Assembly (NCBI RefSeq): GCF_000427405.1
Contig: NZ_KE386491.1
Span: forward strand, 62,001-126,000
Direction of reading: 5' to 3'
From: Flectobacillus major DSM 103
GTDB taxonomy: Bacteria; Bacteroidota; Bacteroidia; Cytophagales; Spirosomataceae
Length of the DNA stretch: 64,000 bases
The notes beneath the pieces were generated by a model. It did no database searches. It saw nothing but the letters and a program-made list of their open reading frames with translations, and was not told where the DNA came from. Each line of letters opens with the position of its first letter. The stretch's first letter is position 1. Below are positions 37,179 to 46,013 of the stretch, piece by piece. The position numbers were made by a program, and so were the translations under genes.

Positions 37179-40100
37179 ATGAAAAAACTCCTTTACACAT
37201 TCATCAGCATTATGATGTTTGGAACGGTACTTCAGGCTCAAACCTCAACATTTCCACGCAATGGGGTGCAGGATGAGCGACCGAACCTATATGCTTTTAC
37301 CAATGCCACCGTTATTACAGATGCCAATACGGTTATTGAAGGGGCAACATTACTTATCAAGGGTACCGTAATTGAGGCCATTGGCAAAAACGTTACTATT
37401 CCTGTAGGTACTACGATTGTCGACCTTAAAGGAAAACGTATTTACCCTTCGTTGGTTGAAGCCTACTCAAACTACGGTTTGCCAGAAGTAAAAAGAGAAG
37501 CTGGCCGTTTTCGTGGCGACCCCCAGTTTGACTCAAAAAAGAAAGGAGCTTATAACTGGAACCAAGCCGTAACGCCAGAGATAAGTGCTACCGATTTGTA
37601 CTCGGGCAACGCTGCTGCTGCCGAAGAGTTGCGTAAAGCTGGTTTTGGTGCTACTATTTCGCACTCGCAAGATGGTATCGTTAGAGGTACTTCGGTGTTG
37701 GTGGCCCTTACCGACGAAAAAGACCAAGAGGCTGTTTTGAAAGGCAATGTGTCTTCACATTTTTCTTTCTCGAAAGGTAGTTCTACCCAAGACTACCCCA
37801 ACTCATTGATGGGGTCGGTGGCTTTGCTTCGCCAAACATATTTGGATGCCGATTGGTACAAAAAAAGCAAGACAAAACCCGAATACAATATTTCGTTAGA
37901 AGCATTCAATAACAATGCGGCTTTGCCACAGGTATTTGAGGTTACAGATAAATTGGGCGTTTTGCGTGCTAACAAAATCGGAAAAGAATTTGGGGTACAA
38001 TATATTATTAAAGGTGGTGGCGACGAATACCAACGTCTCGACGAAATCAAAGCGATTGGTGCATCATTGATTTTGCCACTTAATTTTCCGTCTACTCCCG
38101 ATGTTGAAGACCCATTCGATGCTAGCGTAGTATCGTTGGCCGAAATGAAACACTGGGAAATGGCTCCTGCCAATGCTGCTATTTTGGCAAAAGCAGGTAT
38201 AAATTTCGCTTTCACAAGTACTAGTTTGAAAAGTAAAGCCGATTTCTTGGCCAATCTTCGTAAAGCAATCGAGTATGGTTTGGACGAAAAAGTAGCTTTA
38301 GCTGCTATTACTTCAACACCAGCTCAATTATTAAAAGTAGATAACTTGGTTGGTAGCTTAAAGCCAGGTATGTTGGCCAACTTCTTGATTACTTCCGACA
38401 ACATTTTCAAGGATGGTAATATCATTTTTGAAAACTGGGTAAAAGGAAAACGCTTTGTTATCAACAACATGAATGTAACAGATTTGCGTGCTACTTACGA
38501 CTTGGCTGTAGGTACTAAAACAGGCTTGAAATTGAATATTACAGGTAAGTTTGATAAGCCTGAATACCAAATTCAAGTAACTGACTCAATCAAGGTTAGC
38601 CCTAAAGTGACAAGAAATGGCGATTTATTCACGATTTCTTTCAAATTGGATGCCAAAAAAGACAAAGGAGATACACGTATTAGTGCTTATTATGATGGCA
38701 AAAACTTGAAAGGCGATGGTTTTGATGCAGAAGGAACACCCGTAAAATTTGTGGCTAATTACAAAGATGCTTTCAAAGAAGCCGTTGTAAAAGCTGATAC
38801 CGCCAAAAAAGTACTTCCTTCTATCGGTAAAATTACGTATCCATTCAATGGCTATGGTACAGAGCAAAAACCCAAAACTGAAACGATTTTGGTGAAAAAT
38901 GCTACTGTTTGGACAAACGAAAAGGATGGTATCTTAAAAAATACCGATGTGTTGTTGAAAGATGGTAAAATTGCTCAAGTAGGCAAAAACCTAAGTGCCA
39001 CAGGAGCTAAAGTAATTGACGGAACAGGGAAACACCTAACCAATGGTATTTTTGATGAACACTCTCATATTGGTCTTTTGTCGGTAAACGAAGGTACTCA
39101 GTCGGTAACTTCTGAGGTACGTATGGAAGATGTAGTAAACTCGGAGGACGTAAATATTTATCGTCAATTAGCTGGTGGGGTTACTTCTTCTCAGTTGTTG
39201 CACGGTTCGGCCAACTGTATTGGTGGACAATCAGCTATTATCAAGTTGAAGTGGGGTGAAGCTCCAGACGCTTTGAAAATACCAAACGCTGATGGCTTTA
39301 TTAAGTTTGCTTTGGGCGAAAACGTAAAACAAGCTAACTGGGGCGACCGTGCTCGTGTTCGCTTTCCACAAACTCGTATGGGGGTTGAGCAAATCATGAT
39401 GGATGCGTTTTTGCGTGCTAAAGAATACGAAAAATCATGGAACGAATACAACAAAGCTACTAACAAAGCTACCTTGACAGCCCCTCGTCGTGATTTAGAA
39501 TTAGATGCCTTGGTAGAAATTTTGAACAAAAAACGTTTTATCACTTGTCACTCGTATGTACAGTCTGAAATCAATATGTTGATTAAAGTAGCTGATTCAT
39601 TGGGCTTCAAAGTAAATACGTTTACGCATATCTTGGAAGGTTATAAAGTAGCCGACAAAATGAAAGCTCACGGAGCAAACGGTTCTACTTTTGCTGACTG
39701 GTGGGCCTACAAAATGGAGGTAAAAGAAGCTATTCCGTTCAATGCGGCCTTGATGACTAAAGTGGGTATCAATACCTCTATCAACTCGGATGATGCAGAG
39801 ATGGCTCGTCGTTTGAACCAAGAAGCTGCCAAAACCGTAATGTACGGAGGTTTGACAGAAGAAGAAGCTTGGAAATTAGTTACTTTGAACCCAGCAAAAA
39901 TGTTGCATTTAGATGGCCGTTTGGGTAGTATCAAAGCAGGGAAAGATGCCGATGTGGTACTTTGGAACGAAAACCCACTTTCGGTATATGCCAAGCCAGA
40001 AAAAACAATCATTGATGGTGCCGTATATTTTGACATCGACAAAGACAAAGAGCTTCGTGCATCTATTGCCTCAGAACGCAATCGTTTGATTCAGAAAATG

Positions 40101-40253
40101 TTGAATTCAAAAGCTGGTGGTGCTCCAACGGTAAAACCTGATTTCAGAAAACCTAAATTATTCCACTGTAATACTTTGGGCGGTTTGACCGAAGAAGAAG
40201 GAGAAGTAAGAGCATTTGGTATGTTGCAACAAGACGATAGCTGTGGTAAATAA
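37179..40253 (+). CDS. double-domain amidohydrolase, exported
   Basis: A 1024-aa protein from the ATG at 37179, chosen because it starts a signal peptide (MKKLLYTFISIMMFGTVLQA); 45 codons of open frame precede it. It contains two amidohydrolase modules. The first (about residues 25-440) has the beta-sandwich and barrel skeleton but lacks the H-x-H metal motif (YPSLVEAYSNYG at that place). The second (about 570-990) has H628-S-H630 (IFDEHSHIG), then ITCHSYVQSE, FTHILEGYK and NSDDAEM, a full set of metal ligands. Family members are cyclic amidases, prolidases and deaminases; the substrate is unknown. It forms an operon with the next gene (52 bp). Confidence 0.82.
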   Translation: MKKLLYTFISIMMFGTVLQAQTSTFPRNGVQDERPNLYAFTNATVITDANTVIEGATLLIKGTVIEAIGKNVTIPVGTTIVDLKGKRIYPSLVEAYSNYGLPEVKREAGRFRGDPQFDSKKKGAYNWNQAVTPEISATDLYSGNAAAAEELRKAGFGATISHSQDGIVRGTSVLVALTDEKDQEAVLKGNVSSHFSFSKGSSTQDYPNSLMGSVALLRQTYLDADWYKKSKTKPEYNISLEAFNNNAALPQVFEVTDKLGVLRANKIGKEFGVQYIIKGGGDEYQRLDEIKAIGASLILPLNFPSTPDVEDPFDASVVSLAEMKHWEMAPANAAILAKAGINFAFTSTSLKSKADFLANLRKAIEYGLDEKVALAAITSTPAQLLKVDNLVGSLKPGMLANFLITSDNIFKDGNIIFENWVKGKRFVINNMNVTDLRATYDLAVGTKTGLKLNITGKFDKPEYQIQVTDSIKVSPKVTRNGDLFTISFKLDAKKDKGDTRISAYYDGKNLKGDGFDAEGTPVKFVANYKDAFKEAVVKADTAKKVLPSIGKITYPFNGYGTEQKPKTETILVKNATVWTNEKDGILKNTDVLLKDGKIAQVGKNLSATGAKVIDGTGKHLTNGIFDEHSHIGLLSVNEGTQSVTSEVRMEDVVNSEDVNIYRQLAGGVTSSQLLHGSANCIGGQSAIIKLKWGEAPDALKIPNADGFIKFALGENVKQANWGDRARVRFPQTRMGVEQIMMDAFLRAKEYEKSWNEYNKATNKATLTAPRRDLELDALVEILNKKRFITCHSYVQSEINMLIKVADSLGFKVNTFTHILEGYKVADKMKAHGANGSTFADWWAYKMEVKEAIPFNAALMTKVGINTSINSDDAEMARRLNQEAAKTVMYGGLTEEEAWKLVTLNPAKMLHLDGRLGSIKAGKDADVVLWNENPLSVYAKPEKTIIDGAVYFDIDKDKELRASIASERNRLIQKMLNSKAGGAPTVKPDFRKPKLFHCNTLGGLTEEEGEVRAFGMLQQDDSCGK

Positions 40254-40304
40254 GCCATTGTTTGTCAACAACCCATTCAAGGATTTCTATTAAAATAAAA
40301 AACG

Positions 40305-41609
40305 ATGAAAAAAATATCATTTATATATATTCTGGCTTTGTTATTAAGTAGCAAAACCATTTTTGCCCAAAACCAAGCTGCCGCAAGCCCTCAAACCAAG
40401 GCTATTGCCCTGACTGGTGCTACGATTCATACGGCTGCTGGGCAGGTTATCGAAAACGGTGTAATTGTATTTGACAAAGGTATTATTACAAAAGTTGGTG
40501 CGGCTGGTACAGTATATGATAAAGCTGCTACCGAAACCGTTGATGTGTCTGGAAAACATGTTTATCCTGGGCTTATTTCACCTGTCAACCAATTGGGCTT
40601 GATTGAAATTGAGGCAGTACGTGCTACCAACGACCAAGCCGAAATTGGAGCTATTAACCCTCACGTTCGGGCTTTGATTGCCTATAATACCGACTCTGAG
40701 CTTATTCCGACGGTACGTGGCAATGGCGTTTTGATTACGCAGGTAACACCCGTTGGCGAAATTATTTCGGGAATGTCGTCGGTAATGCAATTAGATGGCT
40801 GGAACTGGGAAGATGCCGTCTTGAAAAAAGACGATGGTATTCACCTCAACTGGATTGGTTATTTTAAACGTGACTTCAACTTTGATACATTCTCGGCTAC
40901 GTTGAAAAAGAATGATAAAAAAGAAGAACAATTGCGCGAAATCGAGAAAACGTTTACCGATGCAATTGCTTATGCTCAAATCAAAAACCCAAGCGTAATC
41001 AACGTGAAAATGGAAGCTATGAAGGGCTTATTTGATGGCTCGAAGAAGTTGTACATTTCGGCTGATTATGGCAAAGAGATTATTGAAGCAGTACAATTTG
41101 CTAAATCTAAAGGCGTAAAAAGTATCGTGATTATTGGTGGCGAAGAGGCTCTTTTAGCAGCCGATTTCTTGCGCGATAATAACGTACCTGTAATTGTGGC
41201 AAGTACTCACCGTTTGCCCAATAGCGTAGACGACGACACTGACTTGCCGTACAAATTGCCTCATTTGTTGGCTCAAAAAGGTGTTACGGTAGGTTTGGCT
41301 TATATTGGTCTGAACTGGCGTACACGCAATTTGCCTTTCTTGGCAGGTACTGTGGCTGGTCATGGAATGAGCAAAGAAGATGCCTTGAAACTTGTAACTA
41401 TTAATAATGCCAAAATATTGGGTATCGACAAATACGTTGGAACACTCGAAGTAGGCAAGCACGCAACTTTGGTAGTGTCGCAAGGCGATTTACTAGATAT
41501 GCGTTCGGCAAAAGTAGAACATGCGTTTATTCAGGGTAAAAAAGTTGACCTTGATGACAAACAAAAACGTCTTTACAAAAAATACGCTCAAAAATACGGT
41601 ACAAACTAA
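40305..41609 (+). CDS. amidohydrolase-like protein without the metal site, exported
   Basis: A 434-aa protein with signal peptide (MKKISFIYILALLLSSKTIFAQ). The amidohydrolase frame is visible (IALTGATIHTAAGQVIENGV at the start; VGTLEVGKHATLVVSQGDLL at the end), but the H-x-H position reads YPGLISPVNQLG, so the metal site looks lost. It resembles the N-terminal module of the preceding protein, hence probably an ancient duplicate. In many Bacteroidota such genes occur side by side and may form a complex with the active partner; that is inference. A strong terminator follows. Confidence 0.8.
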   Translation: MKKISFIYILALLLSSKTIFAQNQAAASPQTKAIALTGATIHTAAGQVIENGVIVFDKGIITKVGAAGTVYDKAATETVDVSGKHVYPGLISPVNQLGLIEIEAVRATNDQAEIGAINPHVRALIAYNTDSELIPTVRGNGVLITQVTPVGEIISGMSSVMQLDGWNWEDAVLKKDDGIHLNWIGYFKRDFNFDTFSATLKKNDKKEEQLREIEKTFTDAIAYAQIKNPSVINVKMEAMKGLFDGSKKLYISADYGKEIIEAVQFAKSKGVKSIVIIGGEEALLAADFLRDNNVPVIVASTHRLPNSVDDDTDLPYKLPHLLAQKGVTVGLAYIGLNWRTRNLPFLAGTVAGHGMSKEDALKLVTINNAKILGIDKYVGTLEVGKHATLVVSQGDLLDMRSAKVEHAFIQGKKVDLDDKQKRLYKKYAQKYGTN

Positions 41610-41629
41610 TCATTATGAGTTTGTGTCTT

Positions 41630-41668
41630 GGGGCTTCTCATTCTTTGCAGAATGGGAAGCCCTTTTTT
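41630..41668 (+). terminator. terminator of the amidohydrolase operon
   Basis: GGGCTTCTCATTCT pairs with AGAATGGGAAGCCC (one mismatch in the middle) around TTGC, followed by six T, about 20 nt past the stop. Confidence 0.9.
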
Positions 41669-41784
41669 CTAATACCTGTATCGGTTTGCTACAAATGACT
41701 TTTATCAGTTTTATATCAACTTGTACTCATCTATCTTTTTGGAATTAAGTCTGACATTTGTTGTACCAACAAACGAGCTTAGTT

Positions 41785-43308
41785 ATGAAAAAATATGGAT
41801 ACGCTTTCTCAATACTATTCTATTCTTTTGGGTTATTTGCCCAAAGTTCCAGTAATATCAATATCGAATCGTTGCTTAATCAGCTTTGTGATGATGCTGT
41901 TTTTGCCAAACAACTCAATATTACCGAGCCAAGCCAATTAAAGGCATTTTATGCCAATAATACTTTTCAGCCTATTTGGAACAAAAAAACAGAACCATTT
42001 GTCCATACTTTTTTTAAAGTAGCAGCCAATGCCCAATCTTGGGGGCTATCGCCACAGGATTATCACCTTGCTTATCTAACTTCTGCCAATAATACAAGCC
42101 TCGAATATGAGCTGGTATGTACGCATGCAATGCTTTCGTTCCTCAACGATGTATCGTATGGAAAACGCCCTAGTGATTTGTTGTTCAATGGATTAGCGTA
42201 TAATAATGAGTCGGTGAATACAGCTGTTATTTTGGCCAATTACTACAAGCATCTATCATTTGAGCAAATTGTACAGAGGGTCGAGCCACAAAATAAGCAT
42301 TATCAACTCTTGACAACATCGCTGAGAAATTGGCAACAAGATACAACCCAATATCTTCCTGTAAAATTGACTAAAACCTTGGTCGGAAATACTCCTTTGC
42401 TTCAACGACTAGCAGGATATGGCTTTATAGAATCATCGCTGGTGCATTATCAAGACAGCGAAATTATTATAGCAGAGGCTCTGAAACAGTTTCAGAGGCT
42501 CTATAATCTTGTGCCAGATGGTATTTTGGGAAACAATACACTAAAAAAACTTAACCTCAAAAAAGCAGATTTGATCAAAATTATTCAGCACGATATAAAT
42601 TACATACGCTATTTGAATGGCTTGATGTATCCTCAGTATATTCAGGTGAATATTCCATCTGTCGACTTGCGGTTGGTACAAAACTCACAAGATATACTTA
42701 CCATGAGGGTAATAGTAGGAAAAGCTAGCACAGCTACCCCAAGCTTGTTTAGTAGCATCAAACAAATCATATTTTTTCCTTATTGGTATGTACCCAATAG
42801 TATTGCTACCAAAGAAATACTACCTATTGTACAACGAGACCCCCTGTATTTGAGTAACAATGGCTTTCAGGTACTCGACAGTAAGTGGAATGTCCTTGAT
42901 GAGTTTTCGATCGATTGGGCAAATATCAACCCCAATAAGTTTCCTTATAAATTCAGGCAAGTGTCGGGTTGTGATAATTCATTGGGTATCGTAAAATTTG
43001 ATTTCGACAGCCCATATAGCATCTATTTGCACGATACCAATAACAAAAACCTATTTGGCCGAGCCAACCGATATTTGAGTCATGGATGTATTCGTTTAGA
43101 AAAGCCTTATGAACTTGCTGCCAAAATTTTGAACGATAGTAATTTGGTCAATACCCTATACGAACAGCGTTTTGCACCTGATCTAAAACCTAAGTCATAT
43201 TCTGTAGAACAAAGCTTGCCTGTGCTTATTACCTATTTGTGTTCGGGTATAGATACAACAGGCAAGCTGGTGATTTACGATGATATTTATCAAAAAATTA
43301 AACCCTAG
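41785..43308 (+). CDS. L,D-transpeptidase (YcbB/LdtD type)
   Basis: A 507-aa protein from the ATG at 41785 with signal peptide (ending YSFGLFAQ). It has a scaffold domain at about residues 30-200, a peptidoglycan-binding domain (ALKQFQRLYNLVPDGILGNN), and a YkuD catalytic domain with SPYSIYLHDTNNK and the active site YLSHGCIRLEKP, whose Cys is the nucleophile. The family makes 3-3 cross-links in peptidoglycan or attaches proteins, in the periplasm. It is convergent with, and overlaps by 4 bp, a second L,D-transpeptidase-like gene. Confidence 0.9.
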   Translation: MKKYGYAFSILFYSFGLFAQSSSNINIESLLNQLCDDAVFAKQLNITEPSQLKAFYANNTFQPIWNKKTEPFVHTFFKVAANAQSWGLSPQDYHLAYLTSANNTSLEYELVCTHAMLSFLNDVSYGKRPSDLLFNGLAYNNESVNTAVILANYYKHLSFEQIVQRVEPQNKHYQLLTTSLRNWQQDTTQYLPVKLTKTLVGNTPLLQRLAGYGFIESSLVHYQDSEIIIAEALKQFQRLYNLVPDGILGNNTLKKLNLKKADLIKIIQHDINYIRYLNGLMYPQYIQVNIPSVDLRLVQNSQDILTMRVIVGKASTATPSLFSSIKQIIFFPYWYVPNSIATKEILPIVQRDPLYLSNNGFQVLDSKWNVLDEFSIDWANINPNKFPYKFRQVSGCDNSLGIVKFDFDSPYSIYLHDTNNKNLFGRANRYLSHGCIRLEKPYELAAKILNDSNLVNTLYEQRFAPDLKPKSYSVEQSLPVLITYLCSGIDTTGKLVIYDDIYQKIKP

Positions 43309-43886
43309 CGAATAGCCAAAATAAAGGCATCTTTGGGTTTGATTAACGATACCACTTGACCAATCATGGCAGGGGTAACGGCAAAACATCCAAATGAATT
43401 TCCTTGTCGCTTGTATTGTATAGCATTTTTTTCAGAAACATAATCGGCAGCATGAAAAATAATACCTCTTTGTGTAGCCTTATCGTTGAGCCCTTTGTTG
43501 AGCCCCAATAAACGCAGGCTAAGGCCATGTTTTCCATGAAACTGTTCTGTTGGAATAAATATTCCCAAGCTAGAACACAAGCTTCCTTCATCGTTAGAAA
43601 ACGACTCGGCTAAGGCACTGCGTCCCGACCCTTTGCCATGAGCCACCCACGTATTGAGGAGGCATATTCCCGATACCAAATCGACAATCCAGAGGCGTTT
43701 TTCAAAAGAAGGTTTTGAGAAATCGACAATACAGGCAATTCGTCGATTATTTACCTTATCGTACTGCTGTATCGCTTCTTTTGCTTTGGCAAGCAAATAG
43801 GCAGGTGTGGCGGGGCTATCGTCTTTGGCCAAAGCCCCGAAGCTGACAATACCACATAAAAATGCAATCAAACCTTTTTTTACCAT
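43305..43886 (-). CDS. murein L,D-transpeptidase catalytic domain protein (YkuD_2)
   Basis: A 193-aa protein from the ATG at 43886, which begins a signal peptide (MVKKGLIAFLCGIVSFGALA). The rest matches the YkuD_2 family: ACIVDFSKPSFEKRLWIVDL, AHGKGSGRSALAESFSN, and the catalytic stretch RGIIFHAADYVSE with GNSFGCFAV, where His and Cys form the active site. It should act on peptidoglycan peptides in the periplasm. The opposite gene is a YcbB-type enzyme with a different fold variant; the two share their last 4 bp. Confidence 0.85.
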   Translation of the reverse strand: MVKKGLIAFLCGIVSFGALAKDDSPATPAYLLAKAKEAIQQYDKVNNRRIACIVDFSKPSFEKRLWIVDLVSGICLLNTWVAHGKGSGRSALAESFSNDEGSLCSSLGIFIPTEQFHGKHGLSLRLLGLNKGLNDKATQRGIIFHAADYVSEKNAIQYKRQGNSFGCFAVTPAMIGQVVSLIKPKDAFILAIR

Positions 43887-44098
43887 TGTTCTATTAAGTT
43901 TTAACGAGTGCATAGAATAGCTTATTTTTTGTGTACAAAATAAACCTTTCTTATACAACGAAAGTTGGCTTAATTATGATTGGATATTCTTATTTATTCT
44001 TCTAATATTGATATAAATCATCTTATTTTCTGAAACTGGTCAACTTTTGGTTTTTAGAGAGATATTACATTTGCTTATTCATCAATCTCACTGCTGTT

Positions 44099-44839
44099 AT
44101 GTCCAGAACCGAACATCATTTTCTTGCGGGTCGTCATTCTCGACTTTCTGAACTAAAATACCTCATAAAAGTTTGCCTAGAGTTTATCAAGGGATTTCGT
44201 GTATTGCATTTTTTAGGGCCATGTGCTACGGTATTTGGTTCGGCCCGAATCGGCGAAGGAGAATTCTATTACGACCAAGCTCGGCAAGTAGGGAGTTTGC
44301 TTGCCAATATGGGTTTTACCGTTATGACAGGCGGGGGCGGAGGTATTATGGAAGCCGCCAACCGAGGTGCTAAAGAAGCCAACGGTGTGTCGGTAGGGTG
44401 CAATATTATTTTGCCCCACGAACAACAGCCTAACCCGTATTTGGATAAAGTCGTAGAATTTGATTTCTTTTTTGTAAGAAAGGTTCTATTGAGTAAATAT
44501 TCTTATTGCTTTATTGTAATGCCAGGGGGCTTTGGTACGCTCGATGAAATGTTTGAAGCCATAACGCTTATTCAAACCCAAAAAATGAACAGATTTCCTA
44601 TTATTCTTTTTGGAAAATCGTATTATCAAAAACTCTACGAGCAAATTGTACAGATGTCGCAAATAGGAACGATTTCGCCCGCAGATTTACAACTTTTTCT
44701 TATTACCGACTCGCTAGAGGAGGCTCGCTTGCATATTCATCAGCATGCCATTGTAACGTTTGGGCTTAACCAATACCGCCAATTTAAGCCATCGGGGTGG
44801 TTTATGGAAAAAAAGATAAAGAAAAACAAGATGAAATAA
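44099..44839 (+). CDS. LOG-family protein (nucleotide 5'-monophosphate phosphoribohydrolase)
   Basis: A 246-aa Rossmann-like protein of the TIGR00730/LOG family. It shows VMTGGGGGIMEAANRGAKEA, the nucleotide phosphate loop, and MPGGFGTLDEMFEA, the PGGxGTxxE motif with the catalytic glutamate. Members release free base from nucleoside monophosphates, in plants giving active cytokinin; in bacteria a purine or pyrimidine 5'-nucleotidase activity is reported (PpnN). N-terminal basic helices make it longer than plant LOG. It is monocistronic, with a hairpin after it. Confidence 0.88.
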   Translation: MSRTEHHFLAGRHSRLSELKYLIKVCLEFIKGFRVLHFLGPCATVFGSARIGEGEFYYDQARQVGSLLANMGFTVMTGGGGGIMEAANRGAKEANGVSVGCNIILPHEQQPNPYLDKVVEFDFFFVRKVLLSKYSYCFIVMPGGFGTLDEMFEAITLIQTQKMNRFPIILFGKSYYQKLYEQIVQMSQIGTISPADLQLFLITDSLEEARLHIHQHAIVTFGLNQYRQFKPSGWFMEKKIKKNKMK

Positions 44840-44866
44840 AGATAAGACGTATCGCTAATACAAGAT

Positions 44867-44910
44867 AGGCTGTTGCTGAACGGGTACTGTTCAATAACAG
44901 CCTGTTGTAT
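44867..44910 (+). terminator. hairpin after the LOG gene
   Basis: AGGCTGTT (44867-44874) pairs with AACAGCCT (44896-44903), with an inner GAAC/GTTC extension; the T tract is weak. Confidence 0.55.
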
Positions 44911-45017
44911 TTGTACCAAAAGTTAGAGCATTGATTTAAAGCATAATACGAGCTAACACATCTCATTATTTTGAGAGATAAAAAGACTGATCTTTGTTCC
45001 AATCAATAGAAGTAAAT

Positions 45018-45842
45018 ATGAAATCGATACTCGTACCCACCGACTTTAGTCCAACTGCTTTGAAAGCAGCTGAATTTGCAGTAACGCTTGCCAACGAACT
45101 TGGCTTGGAGCTCGTTCTTGTGAATGTATTTAATTTAACATCGGCATTTCCCTATGAGTCGCCGAGTATGCTAGAATTAGAAATTCATGAATCGCAAGTA
45201 ATATCTGAAGGACGATTGACCTTACTGAAAGGACAGCTATCATCAGGATGTAAGCAGCCTATCAAAACCTTGAGTGTGTACGGGGTGATTCCTGAAGTTA
45301 TAGACCAAGTAGCTCAAAAAACCAAAGCTGCGTTTATTGTGATGGGTACACGAGGCATACACGATATGTGGGAACAAATAATGGGTAGCAATAGCTATTT
45401 AGTAGTAAAAAACGCTCCATGTCCTGTCTTTGTGATTCCTGATAGTGCAACGTTTAGCGAAATGAAAAATATTGTATACGCTTCTGATTATGCTCATAAC
45501 GAAGTAAAAATTGTACAAGAAATAGTAAGCATTGCTGAGCATTTCAAAGCCCAAACCAATATTCTACACGTTCATGATGTAGACGAAGCCGATTTGACCG
45601 ACGACCAAACGATTTCGAGCTGGTTGACTACAGAATTTGAAAATAAAGAAGTACGTAGTACCATTTTTATTAGCGAAGATCCCGTAGAAGGCATAGAAGC
45701 ATTTATTAAAAAGAACCAACCCGATTTATTGGTGTTGGCGATGACCGAAAGAGGATATTTTGAAAATTTAATACATAAAAGTGTTACCAAACACTTTGTT
45801 CAAAATTTCAATCTTCCTTTACTTATTATTCCTAAAGGGTAG
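45018..45842 (+). CDS. universal stress protein, tandem UspA domains
   Basis: A 274-aa protein from the ATG at 45018; the frame upstream opens with TTG. Two Usp domains: the first (KSILVPTDFSPTALKAAEFA) ends with the nucleotide-binding MGTRGIHDMWEQIMGSNSYL, close to G-x2-G-x9-G-S/N. The second starts near residue 150 (NIVYASDYAHNEV) and ends FNLPLLIIPKG, with a degenerate ATP loop. Double Usp proteins are common in Bacteroidota and respond to starvation or stress; the target is unknown. A terminator follows. Confidence 0.88.
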   Translation: MKSILVPTDFSPTALKAAEFAVTLANELGLELVLVNVFNLTSAFPYESPSMLELEIHESQVISEGRLTLLKGQLSSGCKQPIKTLSVYGVIPEVIDQVAQKTKAAFIVMGTRGIHDMWEQIMGSNSYLVVKNAPCPVFVIPDSATFSEMKNIVYASDYAHNEVKIVQEIVSIAEHFKAQTNILHVHDVDEADLTDDQTISSWLTTEFENKEVRSTIFISEDPVEGIEAFIKKNQPDLLVLAMTERGYFENLIHKSVTKHFVQNFNLPLLIIPKG

Positions 45843-45887
45843 ATTTATTTATAACAGGTTTCCTTACTGATTATACATAATTTTATC

Positions 45888-45927
45888 AAATCCCATTCTT
45901 GTTTCAACAGCAAGGCTGGGATTTTTT
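45888..45927 (+). terminator. terminator of the Usp gene
   Basis: AAATCCCA/TGGGATTT with an inner CTTG/CAAG pairing, followed by TTTTT, 45 nt past the stop. Confidence 0.82.
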
Positions 45928-46013
45928 GTTTTTTCACTGAATATCTTATTATTATTGAACTGTCCTCCCTACAAGGCACTTGTTTAGAAACTGCTTTTTT
46001 ACTTTCTTTGGAC

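Noticed and set aside
37793-38254. Minus-strand open frame of 153 codons within the amidohydrolase gene
   Set aside because: It is a shadow of a well supported coding frame; no signal peptide, motif or ribosome-binding context of its own.
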